NCBI GenBank assembly: GCA_025667525.1
Contig: CM046878.1
Location: 82,914,196 to 82,978,195, forward strand
Origin: Glebionis coronaria
Lineage: Eukaryota > Streptophyta > Magnoliopsida > Asterales > Asteraceae
Length of the DNA stretch: 64,000 nt
Direction of reading: 5' to 3'
How positions within the stretch are numbered: the first letter of the stretch is position 1; each line of letters begins with the position of its first letter. The position numbers were made by a program, and so were the translations under genes. Below are positions 33,431-43,995 of the stretch, piece after piece. The notes below the pieces were generated by a model. The model did not search any database. It was not told where the DNA came from and was given only the letters and a program-made list of their open reading frames with translations.

Positions 33431-34597
33431 CTTTCTGCAAGATTAGAAGGTTTTCGACGAGTTTTACCACTTTTGATCGTAGCTGATTACGGTTGACTTA
33501 TTTGTTTGATCATGTTACATTAATCAGTAAAGTCGATGATTTTGCAACGCGAGATTAATCGATCTTGTAAATCTTGTTTTGGAATGTAAAACTGGCTTTT
33601 TAGCATTAGAGTCAGGTTATGATTAAGTTAATCTCATGTTTAACGTATTGGAAACGCTCTTGTCAAGTTTGGATGTTTGTATTTGTATGACATTGCAATA
33701 TCAATGAAGTAGGTAATAAACTAAGATTAGTGGCTTAAAAAAATAATTTATAAGATCATGAGAATTCATTGAACCAACCCCTTTGACAATTTGATCAAGT
33801 AATCATTGAAGGCTTCACAAGCTTGAGCTATGTAGCAATGATGAAAGAGCTTTAATAAGTGTTTTTGGTACCTAAATCTATGTGGTTCAAAAAAAAATTA
33901 AATAGATATATTATGACTACTTGTTATACATTTAGCTCGATTAATTATTTAGCACATTACTAATTATTATTTTATTCAATATTTTACTATTGTTTTGTGA
34001 TAATGATTTAACAACAATCAACATGCAATGATGAGCAAATGAAGGTTAAAAACCTGTTACGGCACTCCAAATCTCACCAAAAAGTCTTCTCTCTACAAAG
34101 TACAAACACAATAAAGGAATTAACAGGACAAATTGTACAAATGCTCAAAAAAAATGAGTTTATGAAAAAAAAAATTAAAACTTAAAATGACTTGGATGAT
34201 TTAAACGACTGGGAGAATCATCAACAGTTTTTTAACAAGTGTTCTCAGTATTTAAGTTGTTCAAGTCGTCTCGACATTTGTCAAAATTTTGGTCTAATTG
34301 TCTCGAGTCGTTTTGATCGTCCGGTTCGTCTTAGACATTTGAGAAAAAATACATTTTTTAATGTATTAAAGAAAACACACTTATCGTTTGAGTCTTTAAA
34401 ATTGGCCATAAATTAAAACTTCCGGTCTACGCACTCATAATGGTTAATGTTCTTACACTTGAGTCCGGTTATTTAACATCTCTTTTTTTTTGGAATCCAA
34501 GGCTCAATCTGGACCATTCATTGTTAATGACCAGATCAAATGATAAAAAATACGGAAGGAGTAATAATGTAAATATCTTTAAAAAAACAAAAGGACT
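33431..34597. other. AT-rich region, nothing recognised
   Basis: About 1.2 kb without convincing genes. Small ORFs near 34192 and 34440 have no recognisable motif and are probably chance. Confidence 0.4.
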
Positions 34598-35474
34598 TGT
34601 TATGTCAATTCAGTACCTAATGACCTCCCTGAATGATTTGAATAACAATCCGCCTAAGTGAATTATTAACCTTGAACATAACAAGGTCACTGAGTGAACA
34701 GTCACTCAGTGAGTTGCGTTCGAGTTCCTAGACTGAGTCTAAAAGGAAGACTCAAGCATTCAGAGAGACGAAGCTTAACGAATGTCTTCTATGACGAAGA
34801 AGAAGGTGATGGGTTTAGTGAGTTATGGCAATAGACTCACTGAACCCCATACGATATCCCTGAAGAAAACAAGCATTCTCCAAGACTGAAGAAAAGGCGG
34901 GATAAGTTGAATTGTGACAAGATGAAGTACATCACACAATTAGCGTGACTTACCCTTTTGGGATAGATGGGGTACTGACATGTGTAAAGGACTTACGTCT
35001 TACTACTTAGAATAGGGTAAGACAAGATACTACACTGTACCAATAAGACAAGAATTGCACATGGGCAATTATTGTCTTCTACCCACTTTCCTTCTATAAA
35101 TAGGATGCTTGTAAAGGATAGAAAACCAAGTTTGTGCACTAAATGCTTTAGACATTCACAAATAAGTTTTCTCTCCACCAAACACGATCACACACTTGAG
35201 TTCTAAACTCCTGTTGATAGAATCGTCAAGCTTAGCAATCGTTAGGATTGGACTAGCTTGTTAGTGAGGAGATCACAAAACCACACATTGTCTATTCAAT
35301 CCCTATTGTAGCTTCGTATACAATAGGGTATAATTTTTTAATAAAGCTAAGAGTTAAACGTTGAAAACCTTTGTGTTATTTATTTACTTGTATTAAGTTT
35401 GTTGCATTACTTAACCATGGGTTAGCACTATACTTAGTATACTTAAGTATAGTACTAATTACAAGGGACCAACA
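34598..35474 (+). repeat. SIRE 5' LTR (left boundary tentative)
   Basis: The right end is fixed by the primer site: ...GGGACCAACA then AG and TGGTATCAGAGC. The left end is proposed at TGTTATG (34598) because TGTT...AACA ends match; other starts are possible. A TATA box lies at 35095-35102. Confidence 0.5.
35095..35102 (+). promoter_or_regulatory. TATA box of the SIRE LTR
   Basis: TTCTATAAATAGG, about 380 bp before the LTR end, followed by a CT- and CA-rich leader. Confidence 0.6.
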
Positions 35475-35476
35475 AG

Positions 35477-35488
35477 TGGTATCAGAGC
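35477..35488 (+). other. primer binding site (initiator tRNA-Met type)
   Basis: TGGTATCAGAGC is the standard plant copia primer site complementary to the 3' end of initiator methionine tRNA. It lies 2 bp after the LTR. Confidence 0.92.
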
Positions 35489-35545
35489 GGTAGGATTATA
35501 AAACTTTTAACCACCGTCTCAAAGTTTTTAAAACCTTGATCCATT

Positions 35546-38449
35546 ATGGCTGAAAGTAATGTACCCCAACTTGTTAACAAAAAAGGAGCGAGTTACTCTG
35601 TTAACGCTCCTAAGTTAGAAGTTGAAAGATTTAAGAAATGGAAGAAAAGAATGTTATGTTATTTGATGGGAATGGAACCTTATTACATAACTTGTATTAA
35701 GAATGGTCCATTCAAACCAAAAACAGCAGCTGGTGATGACAAACCTCAAAACCAATGGTCTGACGATGAAAGGAGAGTGGTCAATCAAGACCAACGTCTC
35801 AAAAGCATCATAATATCTTGTCTTCCTGACGATATTATGGAAGCTGTCATCGAGTGTGAGACGGCCAAAGAAACTTGGACAGATCTTGTTCATAGTTTCG
35901 AAGGACCATCCAACACTAAGGAAAATAGGATTATGGACCTGAAGTTAGAATATAACACTTTCAGGGCCAAAACATCTGAAACACTTCCTCAGACTTACAC
36001 CAGGTATAAAACCTTGCTCAATGAGCTAACGAATGACAGGGTGAAACTGTCTAAGCATGAAATCAATGTTGGTTTTGTGAACAGTCTCCCTGAAAAATGG
36101 CTTGGATTTTCTCAAGGATTGAGAAATGCTAATCACATACAGACTCAGGATCTTGCAGATATTTATGGGAGATTCATCTATGAAGATAATCTGATAAATA
36201 GAAGATATCCTGATTCCAAAAAGGCCTTAATAACAGACACCTCAGCCAAACCTACCCAAATTGATCATGGCCCCATTACAACTGCTTTTTACTCAAACGT
36301 AATTGTTCAAGATTTTCAGGAAACCTCAGATGATGAGGTGGATGAAAGATCTAGTACTGAATACATAAGGGATTTGAACAGGGAATATCAAAGGGCCATG
36401 TTGGCAAATACCAAACGTTATATCAAAAGAACTAGATTTGCTGGTAACCAATCCACTGAGGGAGTGGATTGCTATCGATGTGGTAAAACTAGGCATTTTG
36501 CTAAATATTGTCTTTCAAAAACCCCATTGGCCTTTTATAAAAATCAAAATTTTTCATCAGGCAATGACAATTTTCAACCCAAGTTCACACCAAAACTAAT
36601 TCAGGCTTCTCCAATTAACCAAAGTTTTCAGAATAGTAAGAAAATTGAGAAAGACTATAGGTCTGCGTATAAAAAGGTAAAAGCTAAACTTGCACTCTTG
36701 GAAGCTAAACCTACTATTGCTCAAACTCAAAAGCCTAGTCAAAACAAAGCCAAAGGTCTAGTAGTTGAAACTTTTGATTGGGATGATGAAGATTTATCCT
36801 CAGAAGAGGAGGAAGTCAGGTATCAAGTGTTAATGGCTCTAGCTGATGATGAATTATCAGTTGGAAAGAATCATGCTCGAAATGGAGAATGGGTTGACAT
36901 CACCATGAGAAAGGTAAACATGCTTATCTCTATGGATGAAGAATCTGATTGGCAAACATTCCTTAAGTATATTAACATTGACCTATCGTTTGTTGAAGAG
37001 CGGAGATTGAATCTTTTGTCAAAATATAATAAACTTGTTTTTGAATTAAACAAATGTAGAGAAGATTTATTAGTTTTAAAACAAGCTAAACTTGAAGCAG
37101 TAAGCTGTCAACTTCAGAACATTGAACTTACTAAAATCAATCATGCTTTTCAAGAACAACTTAAGGAAGAAAAACGAATCAATGAGAAATGGACAAATAG
37201 CTCTACCTTAGCTTCTCAGTGTATAAACAGTCAAATACCTGCCCAAAAGAAGAAAATTCTTGGGGCAAGACAACTCACTGAAAAGGCGCCAACTAAGGAA
37301 ATGAGTGAAAAGGCATTTCTCCCTGCCTCAGTTGGGTTTGATCCTGAAATGATTCCTAAGTCAACAGACTGGGTTGAGAGATCAAATCCTGAGAGTGTTT
37401 TGCCTAACTTTGACGCTGGAAAAATATTAATTCCTGAATCTCAGGCTATTAATGAAAAACTTGGTCTGAATGAAGAGACTGATAAAGTCAGTAACACTGA
37501 AACATCTAGTGTTGCTGAAAACATTCAGACTCCTCTACCTCCTTTGAAAAACCTTCAAGGAGCAACTCCATGTTCTGAACTAATTCTATTGTCTTATCAA
37601 GAACACTCACCTAGAGGAAGAGCTGGGTTAGGTTGTATTGAACAAACAAAGTCTGACTCAAAAATGATACCAGATCACACTGAGTCAGGAACTGTCACTG
37701 AAAAGACAACTAAACCTGTATCTCCCTCAGGGACTCCTAAACATTCAGTCAACTCTACTCCTATTGTAAATCAAGAGGAGTTAAGTAGATTGTTCCAACT
37801 TTTCATGGAAGAGAAGCTGAACTCAGCCTCTAAAACTCAGGGTGAAACATTTGTGTCCTCACAGCCTGAATCATCAACAAGTAACAAAACTGAACCTGAG
37901 TCTTCTAAGAAAGTTAAAAAAAAGAAACCCACCTATGAGCTATGTCACTATACAAATCACACCACTGACGACTGCTATAGAGTTCTCTATTGCATGAAAT
38001 GTAAAAGTGAAGATCACAGGACATCAGATCAGGAGATGTACATTGCTTCTATTAAAAATGCTAAAAGATACAATGCTCAGCCTTACAACTATAGGCCCAC
38101 CTCAGAACAAACCAGAAAATCCAAGGCTAAGCCTTACCCACCTTGTACACATTGTGGGATTCTCGATCACAGACCTGATGATTGTGTATATTATCCTGAG
38201 TGTGAGATTTGTAGAAGCAATGATCACACTACCTCAGGACACAATAGAATCATCATGGTCAGAAGAGGAATGCTAGCTGAGTCATCTCAAAGTACTGAAT
38301 CCTCAGTCGGACTAAGCTGCAAAACATGTGGAAGCAATGTTCATTCTACCTCAGACCACCCTGAGTTTGAGTACTTCAAACAAGGTGAAAGACGTCAGGA
38401 TCTTCGAACCAAAGGGCCTACTAAAAGGTGGGCTCACAAGAGAAACTAA
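35546..38449 (+). CDS. SIRE-type Gag (967 aa)
   Basis: The ATG follows the primer site by about 60 bp. The N-terminal third is a copia-type Gag core (ETAKETWTDLVHSFEG; MDLKLEYNTFR). A CCHC zinc knuckle (CYRCGKTRHFAKYC) is at about 309. The long C-terminal half is acidic or coiled, then from about 800 has a series of C-x2-C-x4-H-like motifs: CMKCKSEDH, CTHCGILDHRPDDC, CEICRSNDH, CKTCGSNVH. The long Gag and these extra motifs fit SIRE elements of Asteraceae. The TAA at 38447-38449 is in the same frame as pol, which begins 15 bp later. Confidence 0.88.
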   Translation: MAESNVPQLVNKKGASYSVNAPKLEVERFKKWKKRMLCYLMGMEPYYITCIKNGPFKPKTAAGDDKPQNQWSDDERRVVNQDQRLKSIIISCLPDDIMEAVIECETAKETWTDLVHSFEGPSNTKENRIMDLKLEYNTFRAKTSETLPQTYTRYKTLLNELTNDRVKLSKHEINVGFVNSLPEKWLGFSQGLRNANHIQTQDLADIYGRFIYEDNLINRRYPDSKKALITDTSAKPTQIDHGPITTAFYSNVIVQDFQETSDDEVDERSSTEYIRDLNREYQRAMLANTKRYIKRTRFAGNQSTEGVDCYRCGKTRHFAKYCLSKTPLAFYKNQNFSSGNDNFQPKFTPKLIQASPINQSFQNSKKIEKDYRSAYKKVKAKLALLEAKPTIAQTQKPSQNKAKGLVVETFDWDDEDLSSEEEEVRYQVLMALADDELSVGKNHARNGEWVDITMRKVNMLISMDEESDWQTFLKYINIDLSFVEERRLNLLSKYNKLVFELNKCREDLLVLKQAKLEAVSCQLQNIELTKINHAFQEQLKEEKRINEKWTNSSTLASQCINSQIPAQKKKILGARQLTEKAPTKEMSEKAFLPASVGFDPEMIPKSTDWVERSNPESVLPNFDAGKILIPESQAINEKLGLNEETDKVSNTETSSVAENIQTPLPPLKNLQGATPCSELILLSYQEHSPRGRAGLGCIEQTKSDSKMIPDHTESGTVTEKTTKPVSPSGTPKHSVNSTPIVNQEELSRLFQLFMEEKLNSASKTQGETFVSSQPESSTSNKTEPESSKKVKKKKPTYELCHYTNHTTDDCYRVLYCMKCKSEDHRTSDQEMYIASIKNAKRYNAQPYNYRPTSEQTRKSKAKPYPPCTHCGILDHRPDDCVYYPECEICRSNDHTTSGHNRIIMVRRGMLAESSQSTESSVGLSCKTCGSNVHSTSDHPEFEYFKQGERRQDLRTKGPTKRWAHKRN

Positions 38450-38464
38450 TCCACCTCGTTATTT

Positions 38465-40906
38465 ATGCAGAAACACTTCAAGGAGCCTGTCTGGTACTTA
38501 GACAGTGGGTGTTCAAAAAGTATGACAGGGGTCAAAAGTTATATGCACAAATATGTGGAGCAACCAGGTCCTAAGGTAGTATTCGGTGATAATTCATCTT
38601 GTGTTACTGAGGGATATGGTTCAATTAAATGTGGTGGAATAGTTTTCTCTAAAGTGGCATTTGTAAACGGTCTGAAGTACAATCTCATCAGTATCAGCCA
38701 ACTGTGTGATGCTAAGTACATCGTTCAGTTTGATGATAAGCAAGGTACAATCTTCAATGCTAACAAAGAAATTGTGTTGACTGCTCCAAGAAGAAATGAT
38801 GTATATGTCCTACACATGTCATCTGTAACAAATTCAGGAGCATGTTTCTTTGCTAAAGCCTCAGACTCTGTTTATTGGCTTTGGCATAAGAGACTGTCAC
38901 ATTTAAATTTCAAAGATATGAAAAAACTTGCAAAACAAAACAAAGTTCTTGGCTTACCTTCTCTTGTGTATTCAAAAGACAAGCCTTGTTCAGCCTGTGA
39001 AAAAGGTAAACACAAGAGAGCTTCTTTCAAGCCAAAACAAAACTTTTCTATCAGGAAGTGTCTTCATCTTCTTCATATGGACTTGTTTGGACCAGTCAGT
39101 CCAATGTCTATAAATCATGAGAAATACACTCTTGTGATTGTTGATGAATACTCTAGATACACTTGGGTATACTTCCTGAAAAAGAGGAGTCAAGCTCCTG
39201 AATTCATGATGTCTTTTATCAGGCAAGTAGAAAATCAAAATGATACTAAAGTTAAACAAATACGAACTGATAATGGAACAGAATTCAGGAACCAAGAGCT
39301 TGAGAGTTTTTGTGATGAGAAAGGAATTTCTCAGAACTTCTCTTCTACTTACACACCTAAACAAAATGGTGATGCTGAAAGGAAGAATAGGACTCTCATT
39401 GAAGCTGCTCGAACCATGCTTAATGGATCCAATCTTTCAAAACACTTCTGGACTGAGGCTGTAAAAATAGCTTGCTATACTCAGAACAGATGTATTATTT
39501 TCAAAAGACATGATAAGACTCCTTATGAAATATTCAGGGAAAGGATTCCAGATATTAGATACTTTCATGTGTTTGGATGTCTTGTGTTCATTTACAATCA
39601 AAAGGACCATCTTGGTAAATTTGATGCCAAAGCTGATGATGGATACTTTCTTGGATACTCTTTTGTATCCAAAGCCTTCAGGGTCTTTAACACAAGGAGA
39701 CAACAGATTGAGGAGTCATTTCATGTCACCATTGATGAAAGTATGGATGCCATTAACTTCATAATTCAATCAATGGAAGAGATAGGGATCAATGACTCAT
39801 CAAGATATCCTCCTGGTGAGTATGAACATTGTCCCTCAAAGCAGTATCAAACTGATGCTGATATATCCTTCCATACATCACCTCATAATAGGTCAATTGA
39901 TAATTTAATCACACCTCAACATGTCCCTGAAGTTATCACTTCTCAAGCTAATGAATCAAACGATTCACCCATCTATGAGAACACTGAAGGGACAAGTGAT
40001 GAAAATATCGAATCCCCTATTACTGAAAATCCTTCAGAAGGAGGTGATGTCCCAGTACAATGTACTGAATCTCTGGCCCCTGATAATCACCAACCATCGA
40101 CAAGCTCTAATCAGAGTCCTCAGGACATATGGTCAAGACAACAACACATAGAGCTTGTAAACATAATTGGTGATGTATCTGAGGGGATGCTCACACGCAG
40201 TCAGACTGCTAAACTCTCTACTGCCTCAGCCCATGAATGTCTGTTTACAGACTTTCTCTCTGAAATTGAACCAAAGAAGGTTTCAGAGGCCCTGACACAT
40301 CCAGGGTGGGTTGAGGCCATGCAAGAAGAGCTCAACCAATTCCTTAGGAACAAAGTGTGGAAACTAGTTCCTCTCCCCAAAGGGAAATCAGCTCTTGGTA
40401 TAAAATGGGTATTTAAAAACAAGACTGATGAAGATGGAATTGTCATAAAAAACAAAGCTAGGCTGGTTTTTCAAGGGTGTGGTCAACTTGAAGGGATCGA
40501 CTATGAGGAAACCTTCGCCCTTGTAGTAAGAATGGAAGCCATTAGGATCTTCCTTGCCTATGCTACTTACATGAACTTCAAAGTTTTCCAAATGGATGTA
40601 AAAAGTGCCTTCCTGAATGGAAAGATCACTGAAGAAGTTTATGTTGCTCAGCCTCTTGGTTTTGAGAGTTCTGAGTTCCCAAACCATGTTTGTAAACTTG
40701 ACAAAGCCCTTTATGGACTGAAACAAGCACCAAGGGCATGGTATGAAACTCTCTCTACATTCCTGATAATGAACAAATTCGTCAGGGGGAAGATAGACAA
40801 CACCTTGTTTATCTTCAGAACCAAGGAGGATGCTCTACTAGTTCAGATATATGTTGATGACAACATATTCGGATCTACTAACTATGATCTTTGTAGAAAG
40901 TTTTAA
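38465..40906 (+). CDS. SIRE-type Pol, first part (protease, integrase, RT)
   Basis: Same frame as gag, separated only by the stop codon. The protease motif WYLDSGCSKSMTG is at about 13. GAG-pre-integrase and the HHCC finger span about 135-190 (HKRLSHLNF...CSACEKGKHKR). Integrase has D in HMDLFGP (about 206), D in RTDNGTEF (about 268) and E in NGDAERKNR (about 303). RT runs from about 648 (KWVFKNKTDEDG) to YVDD at about 797. The frame ends at a TAA (40904-40906) within the RT thumb region, a premature stop, because recognisable pol sequence continues directly after it. Confidence 0.9.
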   Translation: MQKHFKEPVWYLDSGCSKSMTGVKSYMHKYVEQPGPKVVFGDNSSCVTEGYGSIKCGGIVFSKVAFVNGLKYNLISISQLCDAKYIVQFDDKQGTIFNANKEIVLTAPRRNDVYVLHMSSVTNSGACFFAKASDSVYWLWHKRLSHLNFKDMKKLAKQNKVLGLPSLVYSKDKPCSACEKGKHKRASFKPKQNFSIRKCLHLLHMDLFGPVSPMSINHEKYTLVIVDEYSRYTWVYFLKKRSQAPEFMMSFIRQVENQNDTKVKQIRTDNGTEFRNQELESFCDEKGISQNFSSTYTPKQNGDAERKNRTLIEAARTMLNGSNLSKHFWTEAVKIACYTQNRCIIFKRHDKTPYEIFRERIPDIRYFHVFGCLVFIYNQKDHLGKFDAKADDGYFLGYSFVSKAFRVFNTRRQQIEESFHVTIDESMDAINFIIQSMEEIGINDSSRYPPGEYEHCPSKQYQTDADISFHTSPHNRSIDNLITPQHVPEVITSQANESNDSPIYENTEGTSDENIESPITENPSEGGDVPVQCTESLAPDNHQPSTSSNQSPQDIWSRQQHIELVNIIGDVSEGMLTRSQTAKLSTASAHECLFTDFLSEIEPKKVSEALTHPGWVEAMQEELNQFLRNKVWKLVPLPKGKSALGIKWVFKNKTDEDGIVIKNKARLVFQGCGQLEGIDYEETFALVVRMEAIRIFLAYATYMNFKVFQMDVKSAFLNGKITEEVYVAQPLGFESSEFPNHVCKLDKALYGLKQAPRAWYETLSTFLIMNKFVRGKIDNTLFIFRTKEDALLVQIYVDDNIFGSTNYDLCRKF

Positions 40907-41437
40907 AAACTTATGACAAAGAAATTTGAAATGAGTATGATGGGTGAATTAACATATTTTCTTGGACTACAAATCAAACAGTGGACAAGGGGATCTCAGT
41001 CTGTCAAGAAAAATACACTAGAGAAATACTTAAGAAATATGATATCTTTGAGTGTGCTTCAGTAAAGGCTCCCATGGTTCCCCTTAACAACTTAGGTCCT
41101 GATCTTGCTGGTAAACCAGTCAATCAAACCTTATTCAGGGGAATGATTGGATCATTAATGTACCTAACTGCAACCAGGCCTGATATTCAGTTCTCAACAA
41201 TATTATGTGCAAGATATCAGGCTGATCCCAAAGAATCACATCTTACTGCTGTTAAATGAATCTTCAGGTACCTGAAGGGTACTCCCTCACAAGGTCTATG
41301 GTATCCTCGTTGTTCAGGCTTTGATCTTAAAGGATACTCAGACTCAGACTATGCTGGTTGCAACATGGATAGAAAAAGTACCTCATGTGCATGTCAATTC
41401 CTTGGTGGCAAGCTAGTATGTTGGAGTGCAAAGAAAC
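40907..41437 (+). pseudogene. SIRE pol continuation (RT end, start of RNase H), broken
   Basis: Translation resumes after the stop with FEMSMMGELTYFLGLQIKQ. It then loses frame at about 40980 (one base fewer than the duplicated copy at 48842-49357). It continues with TREILKKYDIFEC, TATRPDIQFS, an in-frame TGA at 41257-41259, and RNase H start (GYSDSDYAGC). It is cut at 41437 by insertion of chromovirus A after GAAAC. Confidence 0.88.
41433..41437 (+). repeat. target-site duplication GAAAC (left)
   Basis: GAAAC before the first A LTR. It is repeated at 49353-49357 (before the second A LTR copy) and at 62273-62277 (after it). Confidence 0.88.
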
Positions 41438-43980
41438 TGTAACAACCCTGGTTTTGAGGTTCATCACTTAGTTTTATTTTGTGCTAGTTACGTGTCTTTA
41501 CGTGTTTATGTGCTTATTGGTGTGTATAGATTGTGGTTTGGATATCGTTTTCGGTACGGGGTACCTTGTGAGTGAAACGATGTGAGATGATTTCATGTTC
41601 ATGAGCTCACATGGTGGTGACTATGAAATGAGATGGTGATATTTAGTGGTTTTACGTATACGTATATGTATTATAGAAAATCGGATTTTTACGATTTACG
41701 GTTTAGCATTTAGAGGTCTCGGAAGAGGTATTTAGTCACGGGAGTATTTTTTGGGATGGTTTTAAGTCATTTAGGACTTAAATATAAAGTTTATTTCAAA
41801 ATTTGAGATTTTTTATAAAAGTGTATATTTTACGTCTTTTACGGTAAAACGCGTAAATTTGACTAGTTTTACGGTTTTGAGGTTTTGGAGGTTTTTGGGG
41901 CTGAAATCAATTAAGGAAAATTAAGGTAATATTAATAAGATATTAATTAATAGTAAAATAAATAAAAAAACGACAATTAAGGGTGCAAAGTCGGTTTGGA
42001 CAACTTAAACAAAAAAAAGGGAAAAAGATAAAAAAAAAAAAGGAAACAAGTGTTATATTTGGACTAAGATTCTTGTGTACACTATATAATGTTTTATATT
42101 AAACCAAAAATCATAAATCCCTGGAGATAAAAAAAAGAGTTGACGGTTTGAAGAGTTTTTTTAGGGTTCATTGGTTTTTTTTTCATCTTCCATTAATTTA
42201 AAAGTAAAACCCTCGTAATCCCTTTTTAATCTAATTGTTTTTAATGTTTATATAATCATCTTATGATGGATTTAGGTTAGGGATTAAATAGAAATCTATA
42301 TTTTAATGATTTCATAATGATTAGATGGTTTAGGGCTTGTATTTAATGGGGTTATGGGTAATTAATTAGTTTAATTTGATTAAACCCGTTTTTAAAAAAC
42401 TGGGCAGAATTTTGAGTCAATTGTTTTGATCATATCGGGAGTTCTATAAACTCTTATTTTGCGGTCCAAGTATCCCTGAAAAGGTAATTTAAGTGGCTTT
42501 CCAATGCAAGAAACGAGAACTAAATTGGAGGTAGGGAAGTGGGTCAAAAACAGGTTACAACAGTCGGAGGTCAAAACAGTTTTGAAGTCAGCCTGTTTTC
42601 TTTTTAAGTTTTGGGTTGTTTGGGGTACTTAGGGTTGCATTGGGATCTTCTAACGAACATGATAGATGGTTTATATATTATAGTAAGTATCTGCATTGGG
42701 GCTAAGGTTGTAGTTTAAGGTAAGACCCCCTAATCATAACAAACTTTTTGTATGTTTAAAATCAGTAAATCTGGAATGACAAAAGTATATATATATATAT
42801 CGGGGCCTTACCAGGAGTTTTAAGGTTAGAACAAGTGGGAGGTGTTAGAAAACATATGTAAGGGCATAAATATTCCCTTTACAGAAACCATGGGTATGTT
42901 TAAGTGGGCGTTTGGCTTATAGTTTGGAGACCTAAAACCAGGACTGTTTTGGGTAAAATGTTAACGGGGTGGGTTATGTAGTAGAATGAGTTAAGGGTTT
43001 TATAGAGGGGTGTAATGAGATGCTTAAAGCATATAAATGAGGTATTTATATAGGAGGAGGTTAGATTTCTATCATAGGTTGATGAGCCATCTTAGTGATT
43101 GGTTCATGTTTTGATTATGTGTGTTTGGTTTGTTAGCTTTTTGCTAGTGCGCGGACTTTTGGAGAAGCTCAATCAAGTGAGTTTCATAGTCCCATGTTTA
43201 CTATTGTTTTTGACTTCCAGATGGGATGGAAGAGACACTGTGTTGTTATTTATAAATTATGCTGTGAATGTTTGGCGTTGGTAATGGACTTATGTGTGCA
43301 TACTTATGTGATTAACTGCTAGTTGATTCTTGATTGTTTATGTTTTTGACTTGGTACCAAGGGGTTATTGGTAAGGCGGGGCCTTGGGATTGGTTCATAG
43401 GTGTTTGAGTACCTATGGGAGTATGGGGTTTTAAGGCTGGGAGCCTTGGATTTGGACTTGGTTTTGGTTTGATTAGTTAAATCTTGAATGTTAGTTTGTT
43501 AATGCATGTTAGTATCACATTGTCCATACGTTTTTAACTTTTGGTTGTACTCACAGCTTATGGTATGATTTTAGCGTTTGAGTCTAAACCTATGACTCTC
43601 ACCAACTTTATGTTGACGTGTTTTAGTGTCTCTTTCAGGTGAGAATATGGTTAAGCTTGAGGATAGAAGTGGTTAGATTTGGATGCATTAGGATTGCATT
43701 TAGAAGGAGATCCCCATTCCTTCTTAGTTTATTTTCATGTGTTTTGATTAGTGATACTATGAACCTATATGTTGATTGTTAGTGTTATTTGTTAGTCGTG
43801 GGTAAGAGGTGGGACTGTTACCTACTTACCTAGACTCCTGCACTGTTGAGATATTGTCATGATATTTGTGTCGCAATTTATGACATTATATTTGCATTTT
43901 AGTTTTCTCTATAGAGACACCGTTTGTTGTGATGATATCCATACGTCGCGCCCCATATTCCACCATGGTGGGGTGTTACA
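41438..43980 (+). repeat. chromovirus A 5' LTR (2,543 bp)
   Basis: Begins TGTAACAACCC after GAAAC and ends GGGGTGTTACA before the primer site. A TATATAA occurs near 42082. It matches the split LTR at 49358-49792 plus 60177-62272 (2,531 bp together), with scattered differences of a few percent by eye. Confidence 0.9.
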
Positions 43981-43983
43981 GAA

Positions 43984-43995
43984 TGGTATCAGAGA
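43984..43995 (+). other. primer binding site of chromovirus A
   Basis: TGGTATCAGAGA, 3 bp after the LTR; one mismatch from the usual initiator tRNA-Met site. Confidence 0.75.
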
